A stretch of DNA of 64,000 nucleotides from Cryptomeria japonica. Lineage: Eukaryota; Streptophyta; Pinopsida; Cupressales; Cupressaceae. Location of the stretch: NCBI RefSeq assembly GCF_030272615.1, contig NC_081412.1, positions 19,383,932 through 19,447,931 of the forward strand, written 5' to 3'. This document shows positions 1 through 10,360 of the stretch, one piece after another; position 1 is the first letter of the stretch; each line of letters opens with the position of its first letter. The notes below the pieces were generated by a model. The model searched no databases. It saw only the letters and a list, made by a program, of their open reading frames with translations, and was not told the DNA's origin. Both the position numbers and the translations under genes were made by a program.

Positions 1-530
1 ATAAGAATCTGCTTTAGCATTTTAGATGTGAAGTTGCAGATAGATTTTATTACTATTATTTTGTGAAAGTGACAGAAAATCTCTTAACCAAGTGGACTTA
101 ACAGTCTTATTTGTAAAACCCTTTAGCAAGGTGACATTTTGATTGAATGTTTGAAATCCTTTAACAAGGTCACTTCTAACAAGGTGAAGATCCTAACAGA
201 TCTGAGGGAAATCCCTTAACCGGGTCACATCTAGCAATGTGTTTGTAATCTTTAACAGGATTTGCTTTTAACCGAGCATACTCTAGAAGAGTATATTTCT
301 TAGTGGGTCCGAAATCCCACAGTGGTTTTTCCCTATTTGGGTTTCCACGTTAAATCTGGTGTTATGAGGTTTATGATGTTTATATTCTTTTGAGTTTGTA
401 TATTTAATAGTTTTGGCTATATTACTAAAGTATATGTTACCGAGGTTGAATTTGATGTTTTTATGGAAGATTAAGTTTGTATGATTCACCCCCCCTTCTC
501 ATCTTGTTGGCTATTGGATCTGTACTTACA
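1..530 (+). mobile_element. 3' part of a Copia-type LTR
   Basis: The stretch has the repeated phrases seen in the other Copia-type LTRs of this window (runs such as 'taacaaggt' and 'cttaaccgggt'), the box GTGGTTTTTCCCTATTTGGG near 322-342, and a C-run 'ttcacccccccttctc' near its end. It closes with CA at 529-530. Directly after, 'tttagcatcagaac' (531-544) looks like a mutated initiator-Met primer-binding site (consensus TGGTATCAGAGC). The 5' part lies outside the window. Downstream sequence belongs to a minus-strand element, so this LTR is cut off from its own internal region. Confidence 0.6.
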
Positions 531-550
531 TTTAGCATCAGAACTATCAC

Positions 551-748
551 CTAGTTCCTCAATGTTGTAGTGGATGTAAATTCTGGGGTCTTCAGCATAA
601 ACAACTCCCTTAGGAATTTGAGAAAAGCACCTAAGGTATCATCTTTCTTTGCTACCTTGGGAACTAACTGAAATACGGGCCTAGTTCTTTTTATAACTGC
701 AACAATAGTAGGATTTTCTATATATTCAATTGCAGAGGTGGATGCCAT
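551..748 (-). pseudogene. N-terminal fragment of retroelement second ORF (ORF2)
   Basis: A minus-strand reading frame beginning MASTSAIEYIEN (ATG at 748) and stopping at 551. It lies about 300 bp downstream of the broken gag of the same element, the same arrangement as the ORF2 that begins MASVSYSSSS at 13407 in the complete element to the right. The frame is cut where the plus-strand LTR fragment begins. Upstream, the minus strand reads CTATAAAATTGAGG about 130 bp before the ATG, a possible TATA box. No known domain is recognised. Confidence 0.5.
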
Positions 749-1051
749 GATAAAATACCTTTTATTGCCTTTAGGATGGATGATTGGTTGGAGTGTTCTT
801 GCCTCTTGCTCGAAATACCTTAGCTCGGAATCTTTGTGCTCTTCGTAGGTTTGAAATCTCGGTGAAATGGAATGGAGCCAAAACCTCAATTTTATAGTGT
901 CTTTTTTCCATCTACCACATTAAATGCATGCCGGTTAAGTATTCACTTAACATTGTCTGCCGGTAAAAAGTAATTTCCAACTTCTTATCTCTAATCGAGG
1001 GAATAATAACACATGTGTCATTAGATTGCCAAACCCTCAAGGAAACTTTCT

Positions 1052-2197
1052 TCAATTAGATGAAGAACTTCCTACCGGTGGAGCACTGCTTTGTCCTACC
1101 GGTGAAGCATCACTCTGTCCTGCCGGTGAAGCATTGTTTTGTTCTACTGATGGAGGAGTATTCCCAATATTTAGATCAGCTTTTCTAATCCATTGTTTTG
1201 AGAATTCTTGCTTAACCTCTTCAACTTTTTCTTTACCTTTCAAGCTAGAACTTTTGTTGTCTACCGGTGTTCCTTTACTTCTACAGAATTTAGCAATATG
1301 CCCAATCTTGTTACATGCATAACAAGTTACATTATTCTTCTAAATAGCTTTCCCATAACCTATGCTAGTTTGTGTTCTGTATTGATTAGATAAATGTCCA
1401 AATCTGACACAAACATAACATCTCACATTCATTCTACAGTTTTCAGAGTTGTGACCAACTTTGTTGCATTTAGAATATTGACCGGTGGGTGTGTTGATAT
1501 TCTGATAATTTCTAGATCTACATTCATTTTCTCTATGACCATACTTATTACAGTTAAAGCATTTTCCATTGAATTTATAAGCATTAGGTTGTCTTACCAG
1601 TTTGCTGTGATCCTGAGTATTTGCAGTACCGAAGCTTTCACCAACTTCAAAGCCAATTCCAAAAGTGTCACCTTTAGGTTTTTGATTCTTCAGCAAGGTG
1701 CCAAGTTCCTCTGAGCTTTTCTTGAATTTTTCTTTATGTTGATTTGCGTTTTCTAGTTCTCTTTCTAAGACTTCTTTTTGTCTCATCAGTTCATTTGAGT
1801 CATTCTGAGTATGCATTAGATCTATCTTCAACATGTCATTTTCATAGCTAAGTCTTGTGTTCTCATTTGCTGCATCACTTAGTCTTCTAGTCAATTCTTC
1901 TTCATTCTTCTTCATATCCTCAATCTCTTTGCAAAATCTCATAGTCATATCCTACATCTCATTCTTTGTTGTCATGTTCTCTTGTTTCAGCTTGCTTATC
2001 ATATCATTAAGTGATTCTTTTTCATCATTCTCATTTTGCAATTTTTCACAAAGTTCTCTTCTCTTATTTCTTGCAACAGTAAAATTCTCTTGAAGTGCCT
2101 GAATGATATCCTGAGCTACCCTTAAATCATCTTCTAGTTTGATATTTTTCAATTTCTCTATATCATAGTCTGAAAGAGCTCCTTCAAGTTGCTTCAT
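1052..2197 (-). pseudogene. Copia-like gag with four CCHC zinc knuckles, broken
   Basis: The minus-strand frame starts MKQLEGALSDYD, runs through a long charged coiled coil, then shows four CX2CX4HX4C-type knuckles: CFNCNKYGHRENEC, CSKCNKVGHNSENC, a degenerate CYVCVRFGHLSNQY, and CYACNKIGHIAKFC. The tail contains a repeated S/P/G segment (ASPAGQSDASPVGQS). Two in-frame TAG codons interrupt it (near 1951 and 1340). The protein would be the nucleocapsid/capsid precursor that packages retroelement RNA, though the usual Copia gag N-terminal domain is not evident. It follows the primer site at 2267-2278 and precedes ORF2 (551-748); no protease, integrase or reverse transcriptase lies between. Confidence 0.75.
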
Positions 2198-2266
2198 CAG
2201 ATTTTCTATCTATACCGGTGTCAAGATCTTCCTCAAGCTGTTAGGCTTCTGAAAATAGAGGACCAA

Positions 2267-2278
2267 GCTTTGATACCA
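2267..2278 (-). other. Primer-binding site (initiator Met tRNA)
   Basis: The minus strand reads TGGTATCAAAGC, one base from the TGGTATCAGAGC complement of plant initiator-Met tRNA. It sits two bases inside the LTR edge at 2281, which fixes the element as minus-strand and Copia-type. Confidence 0.8.
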
Positions 2279-2280
2279 AT

Positions 2281-3057
2281 TGTTAGGAATCCCACAGATA
2301 TTGAGAGGGGGGTGAATCAGTATCTAACCAGTGATTAGAATTTCCTGACTTAAAACATGCAGAACATATTATAATAGTGTACCGATATGCAAGAAATAAT
2401 GCAATAAAAAGAATTAAGAACATCCACATGAAAATCACACCATAACATAAGGTTTTAACGAGGAAACCTTGGTGGGATTTGTGACCCACAATATTCACTC
2501 ACTAGCCAATAAGAGAATATTACTTACAATAGGGGCCTGCACATGCATGAAGGCCAACTGCCTAGAGCCCACTGCTCAATGGGAAGTCTCACTGACTTAC
2601 AATGAGGATTATACAAATCTAATATCTTGTACTACTTTACAATAGCATCTATAATGCCTGATCTAGTACCGGTTGCTGCTCTACTTCTTACATAAACCCT
2701 TTAGCCTATATTTCACATAATAGGTCTGCCTAATATTTTCCTTATTTCTTACTTCACTCTTCCTAAATGTCTACAATGATCTCTTTTATATATAAGAGTC
2801 ATTTTACAATTTGCCAAGTCGGCTTACAAAGTTTTTACAATAATAAATAAAATATAATATAACAAAATCTTGTCGGCCTCTGTGCCGATATAATTCCTTT
2901 CTTTGTGCTGGTGCTGGTGTCCTGAGTGTTGGTGTAGAGTGTGATCTGTTGATGCCGGTATAATGCCTTTGCCGGTGCCATAGGATTGCAAGGTTGCCAT
3001 CAATGACAAAACCTTGAATCACATACAATGTCTCATTGGAGTGTGCATATGCCAACA
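2281..3057 (-). mobile_element. 5' LTR of the minus-strand Copia-like element
   Basis: The plus strand reads TGTTAGGAATCCC at 2281 and GCCAACA at 3051-3057, so both ends give TG...CA on either strand. The C-run typical of the U5 end appears as GAGGGGGGTGAATC near 2305. Length is 777 bp. The next five bases, 3058-3062 (TACAT), may be its target duplication, but the partner end is lost in the truncated left part. Confidence 0.75.
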
Positions 3058-3059
3058 TA

Positions 3060-3064
3060 CATAT
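3060..3064. repeat. Target-site duplication CATAT (left copy)
   Basis: The five bases before the TGTTGG start of the LTR at 3065 are CATAT, identical to 18054-18058 immediately after the matching 3' LTR. This proves that 3065-18053 is one insertion. Confidence 0.9.
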
Positions 3065-4193
3065 TGTTGGAATTTTTTATGATTATGTTGTGATTGTCAT
3101 TGATGGACACACACTTGCTTTGGGAACACTTTTTGTATGTATGAGTTATGCTCAACCGGTATTTGTTCCAAATCGGTATTGTGTTATAGTCTTTAGGCTA
3201 TCGGTGTTTTGCAAAAAGTGTTTACTGATCTCAAGCGGTTCAAGGATCTCAAGTGGAGCGAAGAAACTTAAGCGATAGTTATCATTTTTCCAATCTTCAT
3301 TTTTGACAATCGGTAATCTGTTTAATGTATGAACCAGTAATACTCTGTGATGAGTTACCAACCGGTATTTTTGTGATGAGTTACCATCCACCGACACTTT
3401 GATGGTGATTTTGTGTCATGTTACCAAATGTGTCTAGATGCAATGAATCTAGGAACTTGCAATGTAATCCTATTGGACTGACATGAAATCAAATTCCTTT
3501 TTAAGGACATCATGTCTAGGGTTTTAGAAGATGTAGCTGTTAGGGTTTTCGGTGGTTGATGAGTTTTTGTATGTGCGATCTTAGAAGAGAAGATCAAGTC
3601 TGTGTGCTATAACAGAGTGTGGATTTACTGAAGACTGAAGTAATACTCAAATGCATTAACAATGAGCTGTCAAGGTAACCAAGCAGACTGTGCTATTTAC
3701 TAGATCATTCACGTGTTGATTACTCACATCTTCGACAAGTCTAGAACCCTTAACTCGGTAGGCCCAGAAAAGCCTTTGTAAATCCTCTAACAAGGTGGTT
3801 CACATATGTGGATCATAAATCATCTCACAAGGTAGTCTTTAATCAGACTTATCTCCTAACAGAGATTTAGATTCCTAACAGGATCTGTTCTGGTAAAGAA
3901 CATTGTATGACCTTAACCGATCTGACCTTAACTGGTCTGGTTACTATTTTGTAGATAGTTACTTGTGAGTTTCATCTCACCGTGACTTTTCCCATTTGGA
4001 TTTCCATGCCAAAATCTCTCATGTTATGGTGATTGTGCTTCTATGGGTGAATGCCTTATTTGCTGTTTGGTTTGCATTTGTGTTAACCAATTTGTTAGTA
4101 AAATTGTTATACCAGTTTACTGCTAAACTGTTTAAGTATTTAAGTTTAGTATTTATTGGTATACTAATTCACCCCTCCTCTTAGTATTCATCA
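3065..4193 (+). mobile_element. 5' LTR of the complete Copia-like element
   Basis: It begins TGTTGGAATTTTTTATG and ends TTAGTATTCATCA, and is matched along its length by 16930-18053 with scattered substitutions and small indels (for example, about 25 extra bases in the 3' copy near 17105). It contains the CCCATTTGGATTTCCA box near 3990 and the C-rich 'ttcacccctcctc' before the end, both shared with other Copia LTRs here. Confidence 0.9.
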
Positions 4194-4195
4194 AT

Positions 4196-4207
4196 TGGTA
4201 TCAGAGC
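4196..4207 (+). other. Primer-binding site (initiator Met tRNA)
   Basis: TGGTATCAGAGC exactly, two bases after the LTR end. This is the canonical plant Copia primer site. Confidence 0.9.
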
Positions 4208-4243
4208 CAAACTTTCTATTAGTTTAACCACTTAGAAAGAGAT

Positions 4244-5446
4244 ATGGGGGAATACACTGTGAGGGAACTTACTCATCGACTTACTCAGACTGAGAAAGCC
4301 TATGATGAACTCAAAGTCAAGTATAAAGCCTCTCTGGGAAAAAGGAGAGAGCATGCTGAGAAAATGATGGAGCTAACTGAAAACAGTTCCTCTGATGAAG
4401 CGGACATGGAAGCCCTAGTTGAAGAAGTTGAAAAATTGAATGAGTCTAATGCCAACCTAAGAAGGGAATTGGAAGGACTAACTATCAGGATGTGTCAAGA
4501 GCTTGACAACTAGAGGAAAGCTGAAGATCTAGCAAAAGACAAAGATCATGAGATCTCCAGGCTGAAGCAAGAAATCAGTGCACTTACCACTCATCTCCAA
4601 GAAAGAAAAGTGGAAAAAGAAGATATGCAAGGTCAAATTAACTTGGTTGTTTCTGAGAATGCAACCTTGAAGGAGTCCAAAGCTGCTATTACCAAAGAAC
4701 TCACTGAGTCGAAGGAAATACTTTCCAAATTCAATAAGAGCACTGTTAACCTAGAACAAAAGCTTGACTCAGCAAAACCGGTAAAGAATACCACTAGACT
4801 TGGTTTCTCTAAATATGAGGAAGGTGAGACCTCTGGAGCAAGAGATGTAGCATCAAAGAAGCAACCGACATCAAAGGATAAAGGTAAGAAAAAGTTTAAA
4901 CCTATTTACTTTAATTATCTCAAGGAAGGACATACTGCTAATGTATGTCGAAATAAGGCTTACAATAACTTTGCTTACTTTCTAAACAATAAGCCTAGAT
5001 CCTATAGATTCAATGGAAATTGTTATGCATGCAACAAGTTTGGGCATAGAGCATTTGAATGCGGGTCTGTCATGCACAACACTAGAAGGTATCCTCAAAG
5101 GAGTCAAGGAGTTTTTCTTGAACCCTCTAGGAACCGGAATCCTAACCGGTTTAATATCTATGATCAATAGTCAGGTAGCGGTGGCTATCAAGTGACAACC
5201 GGATGGAGAGAAACCTGTTTGATTTGTCATGGTAGTGGTCACACTGCTGCAACATGTAGAAGGAAGAATGGAAACATGAATAAAGGACCTTGGAGAGAAC
5301 CCGAAATGGTTTGCTATCATTGCAACAAATCGGGTCATAAAGCAAGATTCTACAGGATGAGAAAGAATATATCGAATGATATACCGGTCACTCCAGAAGG
5401 AAAGATTGATGTTGAAACTGTTCAAGCGGATATGAAGAAAACCTGG
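4244..5446 (+). pseudogene. Copia-like gag, interrupted by two amber stops and a nested element
   Basis: A single frame starting MGEYTVRELTHRLTQ, with a heptad-rich coiled coil over the first 200 residues and four zinc-knuckle positions after it. The first is degenerate (YFNYLKEGHTANVC); then come CYACNKFGHRAFEC, CLICHGSGHTAATC and CYHCNKSGHKARFY (last Cys lost). TAG codons at 4511-4513 and 5168-5170 break the frame without shifting it. The nested element inserted after the TGG codon 5444-5446; the frame resumes at 12888 and ends at a TAA near 12964, giving roughly 425 codons in total. It would be the RNA-binding structural protein of the particle. Confidence 0.8.
5442..5446. repeat. Target-site duplication CCTGG (left copy)
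   Basis: CCTGG before the nested LTR and CCTAG at 12883-12887 after it differ at one base, as expected for an old 5-bp duplication. Confidence 0.7.
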
Positions 5447-7971
5447 TGTTGTTCACCAAATCTAGTTAACCCAAGAACACCTGCAAATCTATCTATGATA
5501 TAGCCAATCTCAATCAATGAAACACTTCAGGACTTGGACAACATAACATAGGATCCTAATGATCCTCCTGCACGTCAGGTTCTGCTAGACCTAGGGGGGA
5601 CACCCTTTTGATGCATTAAATACAACAATCACAACATAAGACTACATCAACAATAAGCAGACAAACCATTCCACAAGCTCACCAAATTAGGTAACACGTA
5701 CAGATGGGCTGGATCTTATACAAATAATAGGTAAAATAGAGCTTTGGAAGGATAGAACATTAACCCCTAAACATAAAGGGAAATAGATTTATCTTTTAAA
5801 TTGTTTGATCTGAAAACATCCCCAAACTTGCAAGACCAGTGCCTTATCCAAGGGCAACAGAGTCATATATCAAACTGTAGATGAAAGCATGTACTGCAAA
5901 TCCACCTTCATCATTAAAATATCCCTGCATTAATGCCTTACAAAAATGCATTACTCAGCTCACTCACAAAATCATTAGATCCAAAAATATATATCCCATT
6001 ATCTATGATCTATTATAGAATTTAAATTCTTTGTTGAAGAATGCCTACAAACAACCACAACAATCTCCTTGAAATTGACAAACTTCAACCTCCTTGAGGC
6101 TTCAATTTATAACAAAGAGATATACATTTAGAGACAAATTCTATGTGAATTTGTGCATGCCTTACATACACAAGAACTTGCAGCAAAACATCTACAACAA
6201 GAAAGAACTCTATTACTCAAAAGAAAAATCTTGCCCTATACAATATTGAAGAGAATTCAGCATTGGAAGCCATGAAAACTGGAGCCACTCTCTCAGAATT
6301 CTAGAACCCCTTAACAATGAGAAGAAAATTTGACTAAGAAGGCGAAGGAAAGATCAGATCTCCTCAGTAAATCATTCTGTTACAACCAACTTCTTGTTCG
6401 AACAAGAAGTATCAAATATTTTCTGCATTCAAAAGGTCCTTTTCCCGTGGTTGTTACTCTATAGCGGACTCAGCTCTCTTTCGCCACTTCACGGAAGGTA
6501 AAAATCATGCATTTTATCCCAGAAAAACTACGCTATCCATCCAATCAATAGGAACTTGATCGGCCTTTATTCTATCTTGCAGTCGACGGTTCACCCCACT
6601 AACCGTGCTCCAAGCATTTACAGCTAGCGGTTTTCGCTGCTTCGCAAAGACTAATTATTGTGCTCCTTTGGGCTATGAAATAGAGCCTACCATTGGATAT
6701 TCCTCGAGATACCCTCTCTTTAATGATCTCAACTGGTAGAAGTGGGCCCTCTGACTCAGCACCATCTGCTTTGGCAACTAGCTGGAAAAAGATACCAACG
6801 TGTCACTCACGTATTCATCGAACAACTTCCATGGGATCCACTTGTTCTGCCATGACACCAACCAAAACAGCTACCATGTCACTTCGCTACTTCGCGAAGG
6901 TTAAAACTCAGGCATCGTCGGGTTGCGAAGTAGCGCCCACTGTTGATCTGTTTCCAACCTGATCACCTTTTAACCAAGGAAGGAAAGCTACCTCACTGGG
7001 ACCCACCAAGTCTTTCACCGCTTCACACTTGATAACTTTCATCGGGTCATCGGGGTAGCCAAAAAATACTCCCCCCGATACCCGATGACCTTCATTGACT
7101 CGGGAACTCCACAAGCTGGCTCATCGGGGTAGCTAAAAAATACTCCCCTCGATGAGCTAATGACCTTTTTCAATGCAGGCAACCGCATGCGGGCTCATTG
7201 GGGTAGCATAAAAACACTCCCCCCGATGACCTGATAACCTTTCATCCACTCAGTGACCTCAAGATGGCTCATCGGGGTAGCTGAACAATGCTCCCCCTGA
7301 TGACCTGATGACTTTCTACCTTGAGCACTCCGCAAGTTGGCTCATCGGAGTAGCACAAAAAATGCTCCCCCCGATGACCCGATGACCTTTTTCAATGCAG
7401 GTGACTGAATGCGAGCCCATCAAGGTAGCTAAAAAATGCTTCCACCGATGACCCGATAACCTTCTTCGATTCCCCCCAATGACCTGAGGACTCGATCGAC
7501 CTATCGGTGTAACATGGACTTGTCAAAACATACAAATTGCAAACAGTTCGAGCTTTGAAAACTAAGCAAATGGATTCATGAAGATTTGAAATTTTGCTTG
7601 TTGACTCACATTTAGACATACAATTCAATCCATTTTGAAACTCTTAATGACAATCATTAGGGAAAAAGATATAAACACCCAAAGTAGGCTAGTCAATAAA
7701 ACCTGCATTTGTGCCTAAAATGCACTTTTAGCTCACCCCTCGAAATGGGTGCCTGATAAACTGATCCAAACTGAATTCTAAAAGTTGCACATCACTACAT
7801 AGGCCAAATGAAAGGTGTACAAAAAGTTTCCCAAGCCTTACCCTTCGAAAATCAACTGGCTCCATTTTGCCCTTTCTCTAATTAGGCCATTCAAACTGAC
7901 TCATTTGGAAATGCAAAGCAAAAATTTGAACTGGGCCTCAAAACTTGACTCAATTTTAATGAGTCCCAATA
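5447..7971 (-). mobile_element. LTR of the nested element (left copy, 3' LTR in minus orientation)
   Basis: It starts TGTTGTTCACCAAATC and ends GAGTCCCAATA, where the right copy ends CCCAACA, so one terminal base is mutated. It is matched over its whole length by 10361-12882. It contains the GATG-stem repeat array at about 7033-7500. Confidence 0.85.
7033..7500. repeat. Array of hairpin-forming repeats inside the LTR (left copy)
   Basis: About seven units of roughly 60-65 bp, each of the form CATCGGGGTAGCN(4-8)AATACTCCCCCCGATG followed by a spacer ending in 'gatgacc'. The arms CATCGGGG and CCCCCGATG are complementary, so every unit can fold into a stem with a loop of about 17 bases. Spacers vary while stems are kept. 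The right LTR carries the same array at 11948-12420. Confidence 0.75.
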
Positions 7972-8462
7972 GTGGCTCTGATTGGGAATGGTTGATTGCA
8001 AGTTCAACACAAGAATTCAGAATCTATGGTAGAGCAAACCACCCAAAAATGGATCACTTCTAATTTCTTCTCTTCTCTTCTCTGAAACAGGGCTTCCTTA
8101 TTCTACCCAAACAACAAGGCACTTTATTGAAAACCACACAACGGAAGCAAAACAACTGTACAAAATATACAACATATAAATGGCCCCAGGCTATCAAAAT
8201 TGAAATCAATTTTTACCTCTGTCAAACACATGATCTTCATTTCCACAAACTGGAGGTAAGATGATATCATTCACATCTGCCTTATCATTCACACTTCCAT
8301 TTCTAATCAGCTGATCACACAAAACATAATCAGCAGCATGTTCATCATCATAGAATCTTTGAATACCAAACAAATGCTGAAAGGGCTAATCACTAGGTGA
8401 CATAAGAGTGCCATACTCTTTACCATTCTTTCCCAGCTAAAATAAAATTGGCCTAACTTGTT

Positions 8463-9812
8463 CTAAAATTTGAAAACATCAGGCACCTCTCTATTGCTAG
8501 TTTTCTCAAATGATGAACACTCTTCCATAATACTATCTTGCAAACTAGAGAAGAAAACTTCCTCATAAATTGACTGCAATTCATCTTCATGCTGATCATA
8601 ATTTCTATCAGCCTCTTGCACAAGTAAAAACACATGATCATCACTTATCAATGGATCATTTCTCACTATAAAATCTAAGAAAACTACTTCAAATCTGTCA
8701 TTCTTTTTAACAGCAAGATCCGTAGAATGCATACCAAAATCTGAGTTGATATCAACATATGAATCTATATCATCACATCTATCAATCTTATATGCATTTT
8801 CATCTTGTCCATCATTCAAATCAAATACATGGAAAGAATCAACATACGTATCATACTTCACACCCTCAAAAACATCATCAGTATCTAAACAAGTATTGGT
8901 TGGGTGTGAGAGATTGGGCACATTTTTTGATGCATACCTCTGAAGATCAGCAACTAAGAGTTCTGAAATTTGTTCACTACTTAGAGAACCTTCTTCTTCA
9001 CTTTCATTTTCCTTGGCTTCATCCTCTGAGTTGTAAACATTGTCCCAATCTGATAAAGGTATTAGTTCAGCAGTGCTCATGTCTTTATACACATTTATTT
9101 CATCATTACAACAACCTGCATCTGCATCGTAGCCTTTATCATACTGCTCATAAAGTGCTGCTATATGTTGCAACATAGTTTCATAACTGGGATTGTAAAC
9201 ATTTTGTGGATTGAACTTAACAACAAGGTGATCTAAATCATTAAAATCTGAAACCTCAACGGGCTCATGATTAGTTGAACAAATACTTATGTTCTCACAA
9301 ATTTCTTCTTTCTCTGAATACACATCTAAACTATCATGCTGAGAATAAGAATTACCTTCAACATCATAAGAGGCATAACCACTCACAGATTCATCTCTCT
9401 CACTGTTCTCAATATTGTCTAAATTTTCAGATTCAATTCTTTCAATCTCATATATCCATTCTTTGATACATGCATCACTCTCTTCTCTCAGGGTAGTAGA
9501 CCAATTAACTGAATCAGGCTCATCAAGCTCTAAGAATAACTCAAAAAAAAAAAACTCATGGGGTCTAGCATCAGCTGAAAGCTCATTCAATGTAGCTATA
9601 AATCTTTTATAGAAAACATATGATGACTCTTCTTTTCTTTTCCCTACTTTCCTTCTTAAAAACCAAACAAATTTATCTTGGATCTCTTGAAGACATATTG
9701 CAATCTCTTTGTCAATTTCTTTCAGATTTGACAAAGGATTTTTAGATCTAGGAACTACATCTAGATCCATTAGGTTTATAACATCTATTGAACCATTATC
9801 TTGACCATGCAT
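8463..9812 (-). CDS. 449-residue acidic protein of the nested element, function unknown
   Basis: An uninterrupted frame from MHGQDNGSIDVINLMD to VPDVFKF. The first 100 residues include a basic patch (FLRRKVGKRKEESSYVFYKRF) followed by FFFFELFLELDEP. The remaining 350 residues are rich in Asp, Glu, Ser and Asn, with no zinc knuckle, DDE, RT or protease motif. It is the only sizeable ORF between the two 2.5-kb LTRs. I infer that it is element-encoded because it lies wholly inside the LTR pair and starts about 530 bp downstream of the primer-like site. It may correspond to the extra ORF of Tat/Ogre-type elements or to captured host sequence. Staying open amid broken neighbours suggests a recent insertion or past selection. 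Confidence 0.6.
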   Translation of the reverse strand: MHGQDNGSIDVINLMDLDVVPRSKNPLSNLKEIDKEIAICLQEIQDKFVWFLRRKVGKRKEESSYVFYKRFIATLNELSADARPHEFFFFELFLELDEPDSVNWSTTLREESDACIKEWIYEIERIESENLDNIENSERDESVSGYASYDVEGNSYSQHDSLDVYSEKEEICENISICSTNHEPVEVSDFNDLDHLVVKFNPQNVYNPSYETMLQHIAALYEQYDKGYDADAGCCNDEINVYKDMSTAELIPLSDWDNVYNSEDEAKENESEEEGSLSSEQISELLVADLQRYASKNVPNLSHPTNTCLDTDDVFEGVKYDTYVDSFHVFDLNDGQDENAYKIDRCDDIDSYVDINSDFGMHSTDLAVKKNDRFEVVFLDFIVRNDPLISDDHVFLLVQEADRNYDQHEDELQSIYEEVFFSSLQDSIMEECSSFEKTSNREVPDVFKF

Positions 9813-10338
9813 CCTACTGCTTCATAAATTCTTTTCAAAACATTGCAGTCACTACTTTTTAGAATCATACACACTTCTCCCATCATTTAACTGAAATTTA
9901 TTTCAAAACAATGAAGCATGCATACTACAAATTTCTTTTCCTTTCTATGGTGACTTCTTCACCTCATAAGGAACAAATAATTACCTCAATAATGAGGAAT
10001 ACCTGGAGTAAATTGTTGCTGCTGTTCACTTCACTTCTGATTGGAAACTTGAAGAACTCCTCCAAATCTCAGGTTCATTTTCATAGAGTCGCCACCTCCC
10101 TGAAGAGGAATAAATTTTAAAACCACTGATCTTCACTCTGAAACACTTTCATATTTCTGGGTCATACCACACAACAGAGTCACATAATAAATTTCTTATC
10201 TTCAAAGCAACAAAATATCCAGGACACACTTTCAAATCTGAAAATGACTTTCAGATTTGCACACTTCTAAGACTCTTCCCCAAATGAATTTCAGCTAGAC
10301 TCATGGGTTTCACTTGACAGAAAATTTTCACATCATTT

Positions 10339-10356
10339 TCCCTAGTAGAGTCGCCA
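10339..10356 (-). other. Candidate primer-binding site of the nested element
   Basis: The minus strand reads TGGCGACTCTACTAGGGA, four bases inside the LTR edge at 10361, beginning with the obligatory TGG. A similar string (GGTGGCGACTCTATG) recurs on the minus strand near 10085, which weakens the assignment slightly. Confidence 0.55.
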
Positions 10357-10360
10357 TTTT

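Noticed and set aside
4196-4207. tRNA gene near the Met-tRNA-like sequence
   Set aside because: Only the 12-base complement of the tRNA 3' end is present, which is a primer site, and no tRNA fold follows. No tRNA gene was seen anywhere in the window.
6693-6962. Frame repeated at 11635-11874 (STGRSGP...TPTK)
   Set aside because: Both copies lie inside the LTR pair; the frame is short, differs between copies and has no start context. Treated as LTR sequence.
7033-7500. CRISPR-like or terminator cluster
   Set aside because: The repeats are part of an LTR and duplicated in the other LTR, so they are LTR structure.
8746-9612. Plus-strand His/Leu/Ser-rich frames opposite the 449-codon ORF
   Set aside because: They are shadows of the uninterrupted minus-strand ORF.
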